Assembly (NCBI GenBank): GCA_025360685.1
Contig: JANYBR010000165.1
Coordinates: 1-17,567, forward strand
Source of the DNA: Pseudomonadota bacterium
Lineage (GTDB): Bacteria; Pseudomonadota; Alphaproteobacteria; Micropepsales; Micropepsaceae
Reading direction: 5' to 3'
Length of the DNA stretch: 17,567 bases
A program made the position numbers and the translations under genes. The notes beneath the pieces were generated by a model. The model was not told where the DNA came from. It searched no databases and saw nothing but the letters and a program-made list of their open reading frames with translations. Positions 1-8,336 of this stretch are shown piece after piece; the stretch's first letter is position 1, and each line of letters opens with the position of its first letter.

Positions 1-1220
1 CGTTGGTCAGTGTTGAACACATCGACCTGCGGCGACTTGCCTGCCCAATAGCAGAGCGCAAGCATTTCACACAGCGCGGGCTCGCGGCTGCGCTTGAGAA
101 GAGAAATTTCGCCGGCCACAGCAATTCTGTTTTCGGCCATCGGGCGCAGCCAATAGCCGCTGCTTGTCCAATCGCCTTCGACCGTGCGCAGCAACAATAG
201 GAGAGGAAGCACACAGGCGGCTGCCGCACCAGCTGACCAGAGATTGTTTTCAAGACGATCGAGAAGAAGGGCTGAGCAAATGGAAAGGGCAATACTGGCG
301 TCGAACAGGGCATTGGCGTCAACTCCCGAACCGCAAAGAAACAGCAGCCCTCCAAGCACTGAGACACTGGCATAGATCATGGCCAGAACGGCGAGCTTGT
401 CGCGCCGCGCGATGGTCAAAAGCAGAAGTGCGGCACCAATCGGAACGATCGCCCAGATGATCCAGGTCTGTGCGACCGCCCGGATGTTGTGCAAGTCATA
501 GGTGCGCGCCGAAGCAATCTGATGGAAGAAACTCGTCCCGAAGATTTCGCGGAACACACCCGCTCCGATCAGCAGAAAAATTGCTCCACTCGCGATGAAG
601 GTTGTCGCGTGACGGCGATCGATCAGAAGCAGCCAAGCACTCAGCGAAACCGGCAGGAGGATAAGGTTGTGCTTGACGAAAAATGCCAAAGTGAAAATCA
701 GCGCCGCCAGAACCAGGGCGCGCGGGGTTCGCGGCGCGCGCAAGACGACGACCAATCCCCAGACTGCGATGGCGTGACCCAGCAATTGCGGGTCGTTCAT
801 GCCTGCATAGTCGCTGGTCAGAAAGATACTTGCGACGAACAACAGCCCGGCGAAGGCAGACTGCATTTTGTTACAGCCCATGCGCCGCGCCGCGTCGCCA
901 ATTCCCAGCGCGACGACGATCATGGCCAGAAGCGACACGGTGCGTCCGGCGATGACGTCGTCACCCACCAGCTTTCCCCATTCGCCGACCAGGTAGAAGG
1001 AGAGAGGCGGATAGTTGTTGACCAAAAGGCCTCCTTCGGCCGGATAGGGCGTGCCCCGCGTCATCGCCATTTGTGCGAAATAAGCGTTCCAGCCTTCGTT
1101 CGGATCGAATGGCACCCGCAGACCAATCACGCAGAGCAGATGCACGATGCCCAGCAGGCATCCGGCAGCGAGCGCCGCAACGACCAGAAGAAGGGCGAGA
1201 CGCTCCGTGCGCGCGGTCAT
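1..1220 (-). CDS. GT-C fold membrane glycosyltransferase (family 39/83-like), 3' end outside window
   Basis: The minus-strand frame is open from an ATG at 1220 to the left edge, giving 406 codons without a stop, so the C-terminus is missing. The translation is strongly hydrophobic with many predicted membrane spans. A first span (about residues 8-36) is followed by a periplasmic loop with acidic residues (VPFDPNEGWNAYFAQMA) and then NNYPPLSFYLVGEWGK. That arrangement is typical of GT-C glycosyltransferases of the PMT/ArnT type, which transfer sugars from polyprenyl-phosphate donors on the outer face of the inner membrane; the loop acid is the usual catalytic position. The ATG overlaps the stop of the upstream membrane-protein gene (ATGA), so the two are probably translationally coupled, and no separate Shine-Dalgarno sequence is visible. 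Family placement is by motif and topology; donor and acceptor are unknown. Confidence 0.82.
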   Translation of the reverse strand, partial: MTARTERLALLLVVAALAAGCLLGIVHLLCVIGLRVPFDPNEGWNAYFAQMAMTRGTPYPAEGGLLVNNYPPLSFYLVGEWGKLVGDDVIAGRTVSLLAMIVVALGIGDAARRMGCNKMQSAFAGLLFVASIFLTSDYAGMNDPQLLGHAIAVWGLVVVLRAPRTPRALVLAALIFTLAFFVKHNLILLPVSLSAWLLLIDRRHATTFIASGAIFLLIGAGVFREIFGTSFFHQIASARTYDLHNIRAVAQTWIIWAIVPIGAALLLLTIARRDKLAVLAMIYASVSVLGGLLFLCGSGVDANALFDASIALSICSALLLDRLENNLWSAGAAAACVLPLLLLLRTVEGDWTSSGYWLRPMAENRIAVAGEISLLKRSREPALCEMLALCYWAGKSPQVDVFNTDQ

Positions 1221-2764
1221 CGCGGTGAGCATCGTTTATCGGGTATGATGTCATAGATGGCGTAGAAACTGCCGGCGTGGCGCAAGCGAAGCATAGGCGG
1301 CACACGCGATAGCGGTCCGTCGCCATGGATCACGACCGCCTGATCGAAGTGGCATTGGAAGAATTGCAGGTATGGCAACACGTCCCGAATATCCTCGTCC
1401 GCCGCGATGTTCCCGGCCGCCAAATCGTTCAACTCGTCTATGTCGGGTGGCGAGCCCTGTTGCGCCGTCGCGGCCGCGTAACGATCCATCGGAGGCAGGA
1501 CTTGGATCACGTGCTGCCCTTTGGTCGCGAACAACAAGGGCGTGAAGACATCGCGGCCGATGACGGCGAATTCTGCCATGTGCCAGTAGGGCTGGTCGGA
1601 AGACCAACCGAGCGAGTCACCGTCCAGAACCGTCAGCAGTCGCGCCTCCGGCTTGATTGTGTCTTCAGCTTGGTGGAACTCGCTGTAGCGAGTGTCGATC
1701 CGGCGCCACTCGCTCGCCAATGTGGCTGCTTGGAACGCGAACAGCGCGACGAGCGCGGCAACCGCTGCCTGCAGCCAGCGTTGCGGCAACTGCAAATCGG
1801 ATGATGCGAACGCCATTGCGCCCAGAACGGCCGGAAGGCGCAAATGCACGCCCCAGCCGCCCAGCGCCCATTCCGGCATGAACACCGTGCACAGGCCAAG
1901 CACCGGCAGCACCAGCCACATGCGACGCGAAATCGTCAGACGCTTCGTGAGCACGCCGACCGCGAAGAGAACCACCAGAGCGCCCGTCAGGGCATAGGCC
2001 GGCTGGTCGAACTGGTACTGGATGGCCGCTTCGAAGCGTTCCACCAGCGTGTCCAGAAGATCGAATTTCACATTCAGCCCGTCACCGGCCGGCTTCAGGA
2101 ACAAAAAGAATAGTGCAGCCGGCATGCAGAGCAGGGCGAAGATTGCAAGTCGCATTGCCGCATCGCGTGCCGAAAAACTCTGCCGGCGCCACACCTCGTG
2201 CAATTCAAAGCACAGGATCATCAGCAGCAGGGTCGCCAGCGCAAACAGGTGCGAGAAGTAGACCGAAGTGAAAGCCAGCGCGAAGCCTGCCAGATGAAGA
2301 AAATGGCGCTTGCCGTCCGTCGCGATCCACGCAGCGAAAACCAGAAAGCTCATGCCCGCGGCGAATGTGTAGTTGAAAAATCCCCAAAGGAAGGGCGCAT
2401 TGTAGGTGAACGGGACGGCGAGCAGCGCGCCCAACCCTACGCGGCCGGATAGCGCGCGCTGGATTGCCGCCGGCCCCAGTACCCAGAGCGAGATTGTCAA
2501 GGACAGAAAAGCCTTGACCGCGACTTGCAGCGGCATGAAGTGCGAAAGCACAGGCACAATCGTCTCCGCCGACAGGTTCGGCAAGAACGCCCATTGCACA
2601 CGATAGAAGTGCGACGCGCCGCCGTTGATCAGATAGAAGCTCGCCAGATGCGCCGGATAGTCCGGCATTGCTGGCGAGGCGACGCACCACAGAGGCGCGG
2701 CCAAGATCACGCAGGCGGCAATCGAGGCTAGAAACGGCCAGCTCAAGTCGCGAATGCTGGTCAT
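1217..2764 (-). CDS. Polytopic membrane protein, probable GT-C-like glycosyltransferase relative
   Basis: This is a 515-residue protein with about 10-12 hydrophobic segments. After the first span comes a loop with the sequence MPDYPAHLASFYLI, whose Asp sits where GT-C enzymes carry their catalytic acid. The C-terminal third (about residue 370 onward) is more soluble and contains dispersed Trp, Asp and His residues, as in periplasmic C-terminal domains of such enzymes. The ATG at 2764 was chosen because it immediately precedes the first hydrophobic span and has a GGGGAAGAG-like ribosome site upstream. The open frame continues upstream, but only as an Arg-rich translation antisense in character and overlapping dnaE2. 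The stop overlaps the start of the next GT-C-like gene by four bases, and dnaE2 ends 50 bp upstream. Exact function is unknown; a paired role in glycosylating a lipid or cell-surface polymer is inference. Confidence 0.75.
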   Translation of the reverse strand: MTSIRDLSWPFLASIAACVILAAPLWCVASPAMPDYPAHLASFYLINGGASHFYRVQWAFLPNLSAETIVPVLSHFMPLQVAVKAFLSLTISLWVLGPAAIQRALSGRVGLGALLAVPFTYNAPFLWGFFNYTFAAGMSFLVFAAWIATDGKRHFLHLAGFALAFTSVYFSHLFALATLLLMILCFELHEVWRRQSFSARDAAMRLAIFALLCMPAALFFLFLKPAGDGLNVKFDLLDTLVERFEAAIQYQFDQPAYALTGALVVLFAVGVLTKRLTISRRMWLVLPVLGLCTVFMPEWALGGWGVHLRLPAVLGAMAFASSDLQLPQRWLQAAVAALVALFAFQAATLASEWRRIDTRYSEFHQAEDTIKPEARLLTVLDGDSLGWSSDQPYWHMAEFAVIGRDVFTPLLFATKGQHVIQVLPPMDRYAAATAQQGSPPDIDELNDLAAGNIAADEDIRDVLPYLQFFQCHFDQAVVIHGDGPLSRVPPMLRLRHAGSFYAIYDIIPDKRCSPR

Positions 2765-2814
2765 GACGGAATTACGCTCTTCCCCAGTGCCGGAGCGTAT
2801 AGCCCTGCAGCGCT

Positions 2815-5800
2815 CTAATGAAAATCCCGCGATTTGGGCAGGATGCGAACCTGGCGCGGATGGCGTGGGCTGCGGGAATCCGGCCGTTGATAGGCCAAGT
2901 CTTCCAGGCGGCCCTGGAACGGGCGCAGCGTGTCTTCCGACAATCGATCCAGTTCGTGGGTGCGGTCGAACACGCGTTCGGCCACCAGATCCACCACGCC
3001 TTCGCTCTTCTGTACCTTGCCTTCTACCAGCAAAAGCCGCGCGCCCATGATCTCGCGGCGGAATTTCTCGACCAGAGCTGGCCAGACGACCACGTTGGTG
3101 ATGCCGGTCTCGTCGCTCAGGGTGATGAACACCACACCGGCATCGCCGGGCATCTGACGCACCAAGATGACGCCGGCGCAACGCGCGCGCTTGCCGTCGT
3201 CCGTCGCTTCCAGCTCGGCGCAGCTTTTCACCTTTTCGGCCGCGAACAGTTCACGCAGGAACTGCATCGGATAGCCTTTGAGCGACAGGCGTAGCGTTTG
3301 GTAGTCTGCCAGCACATGCTCGCTCAGCGGCATCTCCGGCAAGGGCGAGATGTGTTCGGTGGGCAGCTCCTTCAGGCGCTGTGCCTCGAACAGCGGCAAT
3401 GTGTTCTGGTCGGGCAGACGGCGCACCGCCCACAGCGCTTCGCGCCGGTCTAGCCCGAAGGAACGCAAGCCGTCGGCCTCGGCCAGTACCATCAGCGCTT
3501 TCTTCGGCAGCTCGCTGCGGCGGATGAATTCAGCGAAGGTGGTATAGCCGTAGCCGCGGTTCTCCATGATGCAGCGCGCCCAGTCTTCGTGGAAACCATC
3601 GATCTGGCGAAAGCCCAGCCGCATTGCGAGTGTTTGTTCCAAGGTGTTGTCCCAGTCGCTGAAATTGGCGTCTGGCGCCAGAACCTCCACCCCATGCTCG
3701 CGCGCATCGCGCACGATCTCGGCAGGTGCATAAAAGCCCATGGGCTGCGCATTGAGCAGCGCACAGCCAAACGCTGCCGGATGATGGCACTTGATCCAGG
3801 CCGAGATGTAGACGAGCAGCGCGAAGCTCGCCGCATGACTTTCGGGAAAGCCATAACTGCCGAAACCTTCGATCTGCTTGAAGCAGCGCTCGGAAAAATC
3901 CTGGGCATAACCGCGGCGCATCATGCCGCCGACCATCTTCTCACGGAATGTGTCGATGGTGCCGAGGTTACGGAACGTCGCCATGGCGCGGCGCAGGCCG
4001 TTGGCTTCCTCCGGCGTGAACTTCGCGGCCACGATGGCAAGCTTCATCGCCTGTTCCTGGAACAGAGGCACACCCTTGGTCTTGTTCAGCACTTTATAGA
4101 GTTCATCGGGCGGGCCGTGCTCGGACGAAGGCGCGGGATACTCGACCAACTCCTTGCCGCTGCGCCGCCGCAGGTAAGGATGCACCATGTCGCCCTGGAT
4201 CGGTCCGGGGCGGACAATGGCCACCTCGATGACCAGATCATAGAAACAGCGCGGCCTCAGCCGCGGCAGCATATTCATCTGCGCGCGGCTTTCGACCTGG
4301 AACACGCCGATTGCATCGGCCTTGCACAGCATGTCATAGACGGCCGGATCCTCGCGTGGCACGTTGACGAGATTGAAGTCTTTGCCTTCGTGCAGGCGGA
4401 TCAGGTCGAACGCCTTGCGAATGCAGGTCAGCATGCCCAATGCGAGCACATCGACCTTCATCATGCCGAGCCGGTCGATATCGTCCTTGTCCCACTCGAT
4501 GAAATAGCGGTCGTCCATCGCGGCGGGGCCGATCGGCACGATGGTGTCGAGCCGGTCACGGGTCAGCACGAAGCCGCCGACATGCTGGGACAGGTGGCGC
4601 GGAAATCCCATGATCTGATTGGCGAAGCTCACGGCCTGCACGATCGTCGCGTTCTGCGGATCAAGCATGCCCTGGCGCACCTGCTTTTCCTTCAGCGCAC
4701 TGCCCCAGCTGCCCCACACGCTGCTCGCCATGGCGGCGGTGATGTCTTCGCTCAGGCCGAACACCTTGCCGACTTCGCGGATGGCGCTACGCGGGCGATA
4801 GCAGATGACGGTGGCGGTCAGCGCCGCCTTGTCGTGGCCGTAACGCTTGTAGACATCCTGGATGACTTCCTCACGCCGCTCATGCTCGAAATCGACATCT
4901 ATGTCGGGTGGCTCCTTGCGCTCCTGCGAGATGAAGCGTTCGAACAGAAGATCGTTCTGCGACGGATCGACGGCAGTGATGTCCAGCACATAGCAGACGG
5001 CGGAGTTGGCGGCTGAACCGCGGCCCTGGCAGAGAATGTTGCGCGCCCGCGCGAAGCCGACAATGTCGCGCACGGTGAGGAAATAGGGCGCGTAGTCGAG
5101 CTTTGCGATCAGCGCCAATTCCTTTTCCAGCGTCGCGCGTACCGCCGGCGGAATCCCGTCCGGATAGCGCTTGTTGGCGCCCGCCCAAGTCAACTCGTGC
5201 AGATATTCATCCGGCGTCCGTCCTTTCGGCACCGGTTCTTCGGGATAATTGTATTTGAGCTGCGCCAGCGAGAAGGTGATGCGATCCGCAAAGCGCACGG
5301 TTTCTGCGATCGCACCGGGCGCATCGCGGAACAACCGTGCCATTTCCTCGGGCGCTTTCAGGTGACGTTCGGCATTGGCTTCCAGCAGCTTGCCGGCCTT
5401 GTCGATGGTCAGATGCTCGCGGATGCAGGTGACGACATCCTGTAGTTCGCGTCGTTCGGGCACATGATAGAGCGCGTCATTGATGGCGAGCAGTGGCACG
5501 CGTATCTCCTTTGCCAGCGCCTTCAACCGCTTCAGACGCTGCCGGTCGTCGCCACGATGCAGCATGGGAGCCGCGAGCCAGACGCGGTCCGGCGCGGCTT
5601 CGCGCAATGTTTCCAGAGTCTCGCGAACCTTTGTGAGCGTACCGCGCTCCGGCGGCATCACGGCAAGAAGCAATCCGCCCTGCCAGTCGAGGAGATCGCT
5701 GAGAAAGAGTATGCATTTACCCTTCTTGGTGCGCAGCTTTCCCACCGTCAGCAGGCGGCAGAGATTTCCATACGCGATGCGGTCGACGGGATAGACAAGG

Positions 5801-6048
5801 ACATCTGGCGTACCATCAGCAAAGACCAGCCGCGCGCCCACCAGGAACTTCGGTTTTTTCTCCGGCAATTCCGGATCGTCGAAGCCGGCATAGGCCCGCA
5901 CCACGCCAGCCAGGGTGTTGCGATCGGCAATGCCGATGGCGGCATAGCCATGCACGCAGGCTTGCTTCGCCAGCTCCTCCGGTCGCGACGCCCCGCGCAG
6001 GAACGAGAAGTTCGACGTCACCGCAATCTCGGCATAGGCGGGAGTCAC
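2815..6048 (-). CDS. dnaE2: Error-prone DNA polymerase DnaE2 (ImuC)
   Basis: This 1077-residue C-family polymerase alpha subunit has the normal DnaE2 length. It is the catalytic subunit of the SOS mutasome and performs translesion synthesis with ImuA and ImuB. The N-terminal PHP domain (about 1-200) has the DnaE2-type sequence VTSNFSFLRGASRPEEL, lacking the His-x-His metal pair of proofreading PHP domains. The palm carries PDIDVDF at 381-387 (catalytic Asp382 and Asp384), and the third aspartate is Asp533 in MKVDVLALGML. A C-terminal OB-fold lies at roughly 955-1040. QNTLPLF at 881-887 resembles a beta-clamp binding motif, which is an inference. The start is a GTG overlapping the imuB stop (GTGA) with no obvious ribosome site, indicating translational coupling. 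Expression should follow the SOS promoter upstream of imuA. Confidence 0.97.
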   Translation of the reverse strand: MTPAYAEIAVTSNFSFLRGASRPEELAKQACVHGYAAIGIADRNTLAGVVRAYAGFDDPELPEKKPKFLVGARLVFADGTPDVLVYPVDRIAYGNLCRLLTVGKLRTKKGKCILFLSDLLDWQGGLLLAVMPPERGTLTKVRETLETLREAAPDRVWLAAPMLHRGDDRQRLKRLKALAKEIRVPLLAINDALYHVPERRELQDVVTCIREHLTIDKAGKLLEANAERHLKAPEEMARLFRDAPGAIAETVRFADRITFSLAQLKYNYPEEPVPKGRTPDEYLHELTWAGANKRYPDGIPPAVRATLEKELALIAKLDYAPYFLTVRDIVGFARARNILCQGRGSAANSAVCYVLDITAVDPSQNDLLFERFISQERKEPPDIDVDFEHERREEVIQDVYKRYGHDKAALTATVICYRPRSAIREVGKVFGLSEDITAAMASSVWGSWGSALKEKQVRQGMLDPQNATIVQAVSFANQIMGFPRHLSQHVGGFVLTRDRLDTIVPIGPAAMDDRYFIEWDKDDIDRLGMMKVDVLALGMLTCIRKAFDLIRLHEGKDFNLVNVPREDPAVYDMLCKADAIGVFQVESRAQMNMLPRLRPRCFYDLVIEVAIVRPGPIQGDMVHPYLRRRSGKELVEYPAPSSEHGPPDELYKVLNKTKGVPLFQEQAMKLAIVAAKFTPEEANGLRRAMATFRNLGTIDTFREKMVGGMMRRGYAQDFSERCFKQIEGFGSYGFPESHAASFALLVYISAWIKCHHPAAFGCALLNAQPMGFYAPAEIVRDAREHGVEVLAPDANFSDWDNTLEQTLAMRLGFRQIDGFHEDWARCIMENRGYGYTTFAEFIRRSELPKKALMVLAEADGLRSFGLDRREALWAVRRLPDQNTLPLFEAQRLKELPTEHISPLPEMPLSEHVLADYQTLRLSLKGYPMQFLRELFAAEKVKSCAELEATDDGKRARCAGVILVRQMPGDAGVVFITLSDETGITNVVVWPALVEKFRREIMGARLLLVEGKVQKSEGVVDLVAERVFDRTHELDRLSEDTLRPFQGRLEDLAYQRPDSRSPRHPRQVRILPKSRDFH

Positions 6049-7595
6049 GCAAACAGCCCGTGCACATACCAGCGCGGCGCGAATTGCTCGCGGCCGTAAA
6101 GGCCGTCGCGGTAAAGCCAGAAGCGGCGCCCGGCCTCATCCTCGACGCGGAAATAATCGCGGGTGGGTTGCGGCGACTGGTTTCGCCACCATTCCATTGC
6201 GATGCGTTCGGGCCCTTCGGCGCGCGTGACGGCATGCAGCGCGCGGCGCCAGCGAAAGCGCAAGGGCGGCCCGTCCGGTACCTGCGCCATCACATCGATG
6301 AGTTCGGGCTTCGTGAGCATACGCAGCGGACGGCGCGGCGCTTCGCCGGGCACGCGCGCTTCCCAATTGAGTTTTGTGGCTGGTGCATGCTGTGCCGGCA
6401 CGGCAACGCCGGCGGCTTCAGGAATATGGGTGTCCTGTGGCTGGAAGGTAAGGATGCGGTGCGAACCGAAGCGTGCCGCCAGCCGGTCGATCAGGAAGGC
6501 GATCTCTTTTTCCTCATCGGGCTTTGCGTCGAGTCCAATGCTCTCCGGCACTAGGCGCTCGGCATGCAAAGCGCCGAGCCGGATCAGGTCGAAACCGAAT
6601 CCCGGATCGATCGGATCGGCCAGCGCATCCAGCCGGTCGCGGAACAGGCGCGCGATGATCTTGGGCTCGCGCAAGGGCCGCGCGGTTTCGATGGTGATGC
6701 GCCTGACCGCGCCGTCGCTGCGAAAGAAGCTTGCCTCCAAGGCGCGCGCGCCCTGGCCGCGCTCTTCCAGAAGTGTGCACAGGGAACCTGCCAGCGATAG
6801 GATAGAGTCGGCGATGAAATGTTCCGCCGTCACCGGCTCGGCGAAACGATGCTCAGCCATGTAGTCGGGCAGGATGCGGCGCGGCGAGATCGGTTTTTCG
6901 CTTTGGCCGAGCGCCCGGTCGAGCTTGAATACCATCTCCTTGCCGAAGCGCGCGGTCAGTTCGGCGCGCGTGCGGCTCGCCACTTGCGCGATGGTTTTCA
7001 GGCCCGCACGGCGCAGCGCATGCGTATCCGCTGAATCCAGATCCAGCGCGGCGATGGGAAGAAACGCCACCGCCTGCGCTTCCGTTCCAGGCGCCGCGAT
7101 CGTTGCATCTGCATAGCGGGCCAGCGCCCGCGCCGCCGCCGCCGTTCCGGCAAGCGCGGCACGCACCGTGAATCCCTGGCGCGCGATGGAGGTACGCACG
7201 GTTTGCAACATCGCCGCTTCGCCGCCGAACAGATGCGTCGCGCCCGTTATGTCGAGCAGCAATCCATCTATACCGTCGATCGCGACGAACGGGGAGAAAC
7301 GATCGCACCAATCGGCGATGCCGGCGAGCAGCTTAGTATCGGCGGTTTCGTCCGCCTCGACCACGGCCAGTTCGCGCACCATGGCGCGTGCACTGGCCAG
7401 CGACATGCCCGGCGTCAGTTTCAGCCGCGCGGCCTTGAGATCCACCGCATACAGGATGCGCGCATTGTTGCTCTTGATAGAGAGAACAAGCGGCGGATCA
7501 TCCGGCGAGACGCGCCGCCGCTGCAGCCGGTCCGTCGGCAGGCGCGCGAACCACAGCGCCAGGATGCGCCGCCTCGGGCTTGCGGAAAGCTCCAT
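6045..7595 (-). CDS. imuB: ImuB, catalytically inactive Y-family polymerase homologue
   Basis: A 516-residue Y-family-like protein that acts as the adaptor in the ImuA-ImuB-DnaE2 mutasome, in known systems linking DnaE2 to the beta clamp. The N-terminus RRRILALWFARLPTDRL replaces the usual metal-binding motif of active Y-family polymerases. The segment aligned with the SIDE motif reads GIDGLLLDITG, with Gly111 where the catalytic Glu would be. Both changes are the hallmark of ImuB and indicate no polymerase activity. The C-terminal region ends in a conserved RRFWLYRDGLYG...WYVHGLF block typical of the family. The ATG at 7595 is preceded by GGAG at 8-nt spacing; a GTG six bases upstream (7601) is an equally plausible start. 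The 5' end overlaps imuA out of frame by about 98 bp and the stop overlaps the dnaE2 start. Confidence 0.95.
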   Translation of the reverse strand: MELSASPRRRILALWFARLPTDRLQRRRVSPDDPPLVLSIKSNNARILYAVDLKAARLKLTPGMSLASARAMVRELAVVEADETADTKLLAGIADWCDRFSPFVAIDGIDGLLLDITGATHLFGGEAAMLQTVRTSIARQGFTVRAALAGTAAAARALARYADATIAAPGTEAQAVAFLPIAALDLDSADTHALRRAGLKTIAQVASRTRAELTARFGKEMVFKLDRALGQSEKPISPRRILPDYMAEHRFAEPVTAEHFIADSILSLAGSLCTLLEERGQGARALEASFFRSDGAVRRITIETARPLREPKIIARLFRDRLDALADPIDPGFGFDLIRLGALHAERLVPESIGLDAKPDEEKEIAFLIDRLAARFGSHRILTFQPQDTHIPEAAGVAVPAQHAPATKLNWEARVPGEAPRRPLRMLTKPELIDVMAQVPDGPPLRFRWRRALHAVTRAEGPERIAMEWWRNQSPQPTRDYFRVEDEAGRRFWLYRDGLYGREQFAPRWYVHGLFA

Positions 7596-8256
7596 CGTCA
7601 CAACTCCACTCCATCACCCAGTGCCCGGTCTCTCCTTGCCGGTTGCGAACAAGCGCTGCGTCGAAGCGCGGCATGCCCCAATCGTCCGTTGCAGCGGAGC
7701 GGCTGCTGCGGATCTGCCAGCGCGTCTGCGCCGCACTGGGCTCGACAGCTGCACCCTGGCGCAGAAGAAACGCAGTGACATTTTTGTACTGGGCTGCGAG
7801 CGTGAGCCTGCGGCTGGCGACGAGATCGAGAACTTTCGGATTGCCGGTTATTTCCATGACCACGGCGGCGAGGCCGGTACAGGACAGGGCGTCGACCCCG
7901 GCGCGCAGCGCGTCGGACGCATCCGCCATACGCAGCAAAAGAAGCTTCGACGGATCGATTCCCAGTTCCGCAAAGCCGGTTGGCGCAAGCGCGCCATGCT
8001 CGAGCACGGAGAAATCCTGAACGATCCAGAGCACGCGCTTGGCGCCACGCACGCGCTGTGAGACGCAGGCCGTAAAGCCCGATGCTCCTGCATCGCCGGC
8101 GAAAATCTCATGCAAGGCGCCGCGTACGAGCCCGCCGCGCAGAACCGCATCGGCATCCGCATGGCCCAGCGCGCAGCGCGTCAGGCTCCTGCCTTCACCC
8201 AGGATGGGATCGAGGAGTTGGTGTGCTCCTTCCAGCTTTGTGAGGACGTCGGACAT
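7498..8256 (-). CDS. imuA: ImuA, RecA-like mutasome accessory protein
   Basis: A 252-residue protein matching the ImuA family: RGALHEIFAGD near residue 47, RVLWIVQDF, LHRM-type nucleotide-fold elements, and the diagnostic SRRLTLAAQ followed by PSAAQTRWQI. In known bacteria ImuA is a RecA-related component of the SOS mutasome that works with ImuB and DnaE2 in damage-induced mutagenesis. It is the first gene of the cassette and lies about 80 bp downstream of the TetR regulator gene on the same strand. The ATG at 8256 was chosen because the longer open frame (to 8319) would run through the LexA box. Only five bases separate the box from the ATG and no Shine-Dalgarno sequence is present, so the message may be nearly leaderless. 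The C-terminal 32 codons overlap imuB in another frame. Confidence 0.95.
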   Translation of the reverse strand: MSDVLTKLEGAHQLLDPILGEGRSLTRCALGHADADAVLRGGLVRGALHEIFAGDAGASGFTACVSQRVRGAKRVLWIVQDFSVLEHGALAPTGFAELGIDPSKLLLLRMADASDALRAGVDALSCTGLAAVVMEITGNPKVLDLVASRRLTLAAQYKNVTAFLLRQGAAVEPSAAQTRWQIRSSRSAATDDWGMPRFDAALVRNRQGETGHWVMEWSCDDGAFRKPEAAHPGAVVRAPADGPAAAAARLAG

Positions 8257-8261
8257 ATAAT

Positions 8262-8276
8262 GTTCACTATTTGTTC
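8262..8276 (-). promoter_or_regulatory. LexA operator (alphaproteobacterial SOS box) of imuA-imuB-dnaE2
   Basis: The minus strand reads GAACAAATAGTGAAC, an exact GAAC-N7-GAAC direct repeat (GTTC-N7-GTTC on the plus strand). This is the established LexA recognition pattern in Alphaproteobacteria, and imuABC cassettes are classical LexA targets. It lies five bases before the imuA ATG and just downstream of a plausible -10 hexamer, so bound LexA would block transcription initiation. Confidence 0.93.
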
Positions 8277-8277
8277 C

Positions 8278-8307
8278 AGTATGCAAAAACCCAATGGACA
8301 GAGTCAA
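8278..8307 (-). promoter_or_regulatory. Candidate promoter of imuA
   Basis: On the minus strand TTGACT (8307-8302) and CATACT (8283-8278) are separated by 18 bases, matching five and four positions of the sigma-70 consensus respectively. A start about seven bases downstream would fall inside the LexA box, leaving a leader of roughly 15 nt before the imuA ATG. This is an inference from hexamer match and spacing only, supported by the position of the operator. Confidence 0.55.
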
Positions 8308-8336
8308 TCGGACCGACAACCAGCTGTTTTATATGA

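Noticed and set aside
489..1256. Plus-strand 255-codon open frame
   Set aside because: It is antisense to the GT-C gene; the translation is Arg/Gln/Asp-rich without hydrophobic core or motifs, while the opposite strand encodes recognisable membrane segments.
2765..3181. N-terminal extension of the polytopic membrane protein
   Set aside because: The extra 139 residues are Arg/Gly/Pro-rich and overlap the dnaE2 3' end; the ATG at 2764 immediately precedes the first membrane span.
3589..5016. Plus-strand 475-codon open frame
   Set aside because: Antisense to dnaE2, where the polymerase motifs are clear. Long antisense frames are expected in GC-rich genes.
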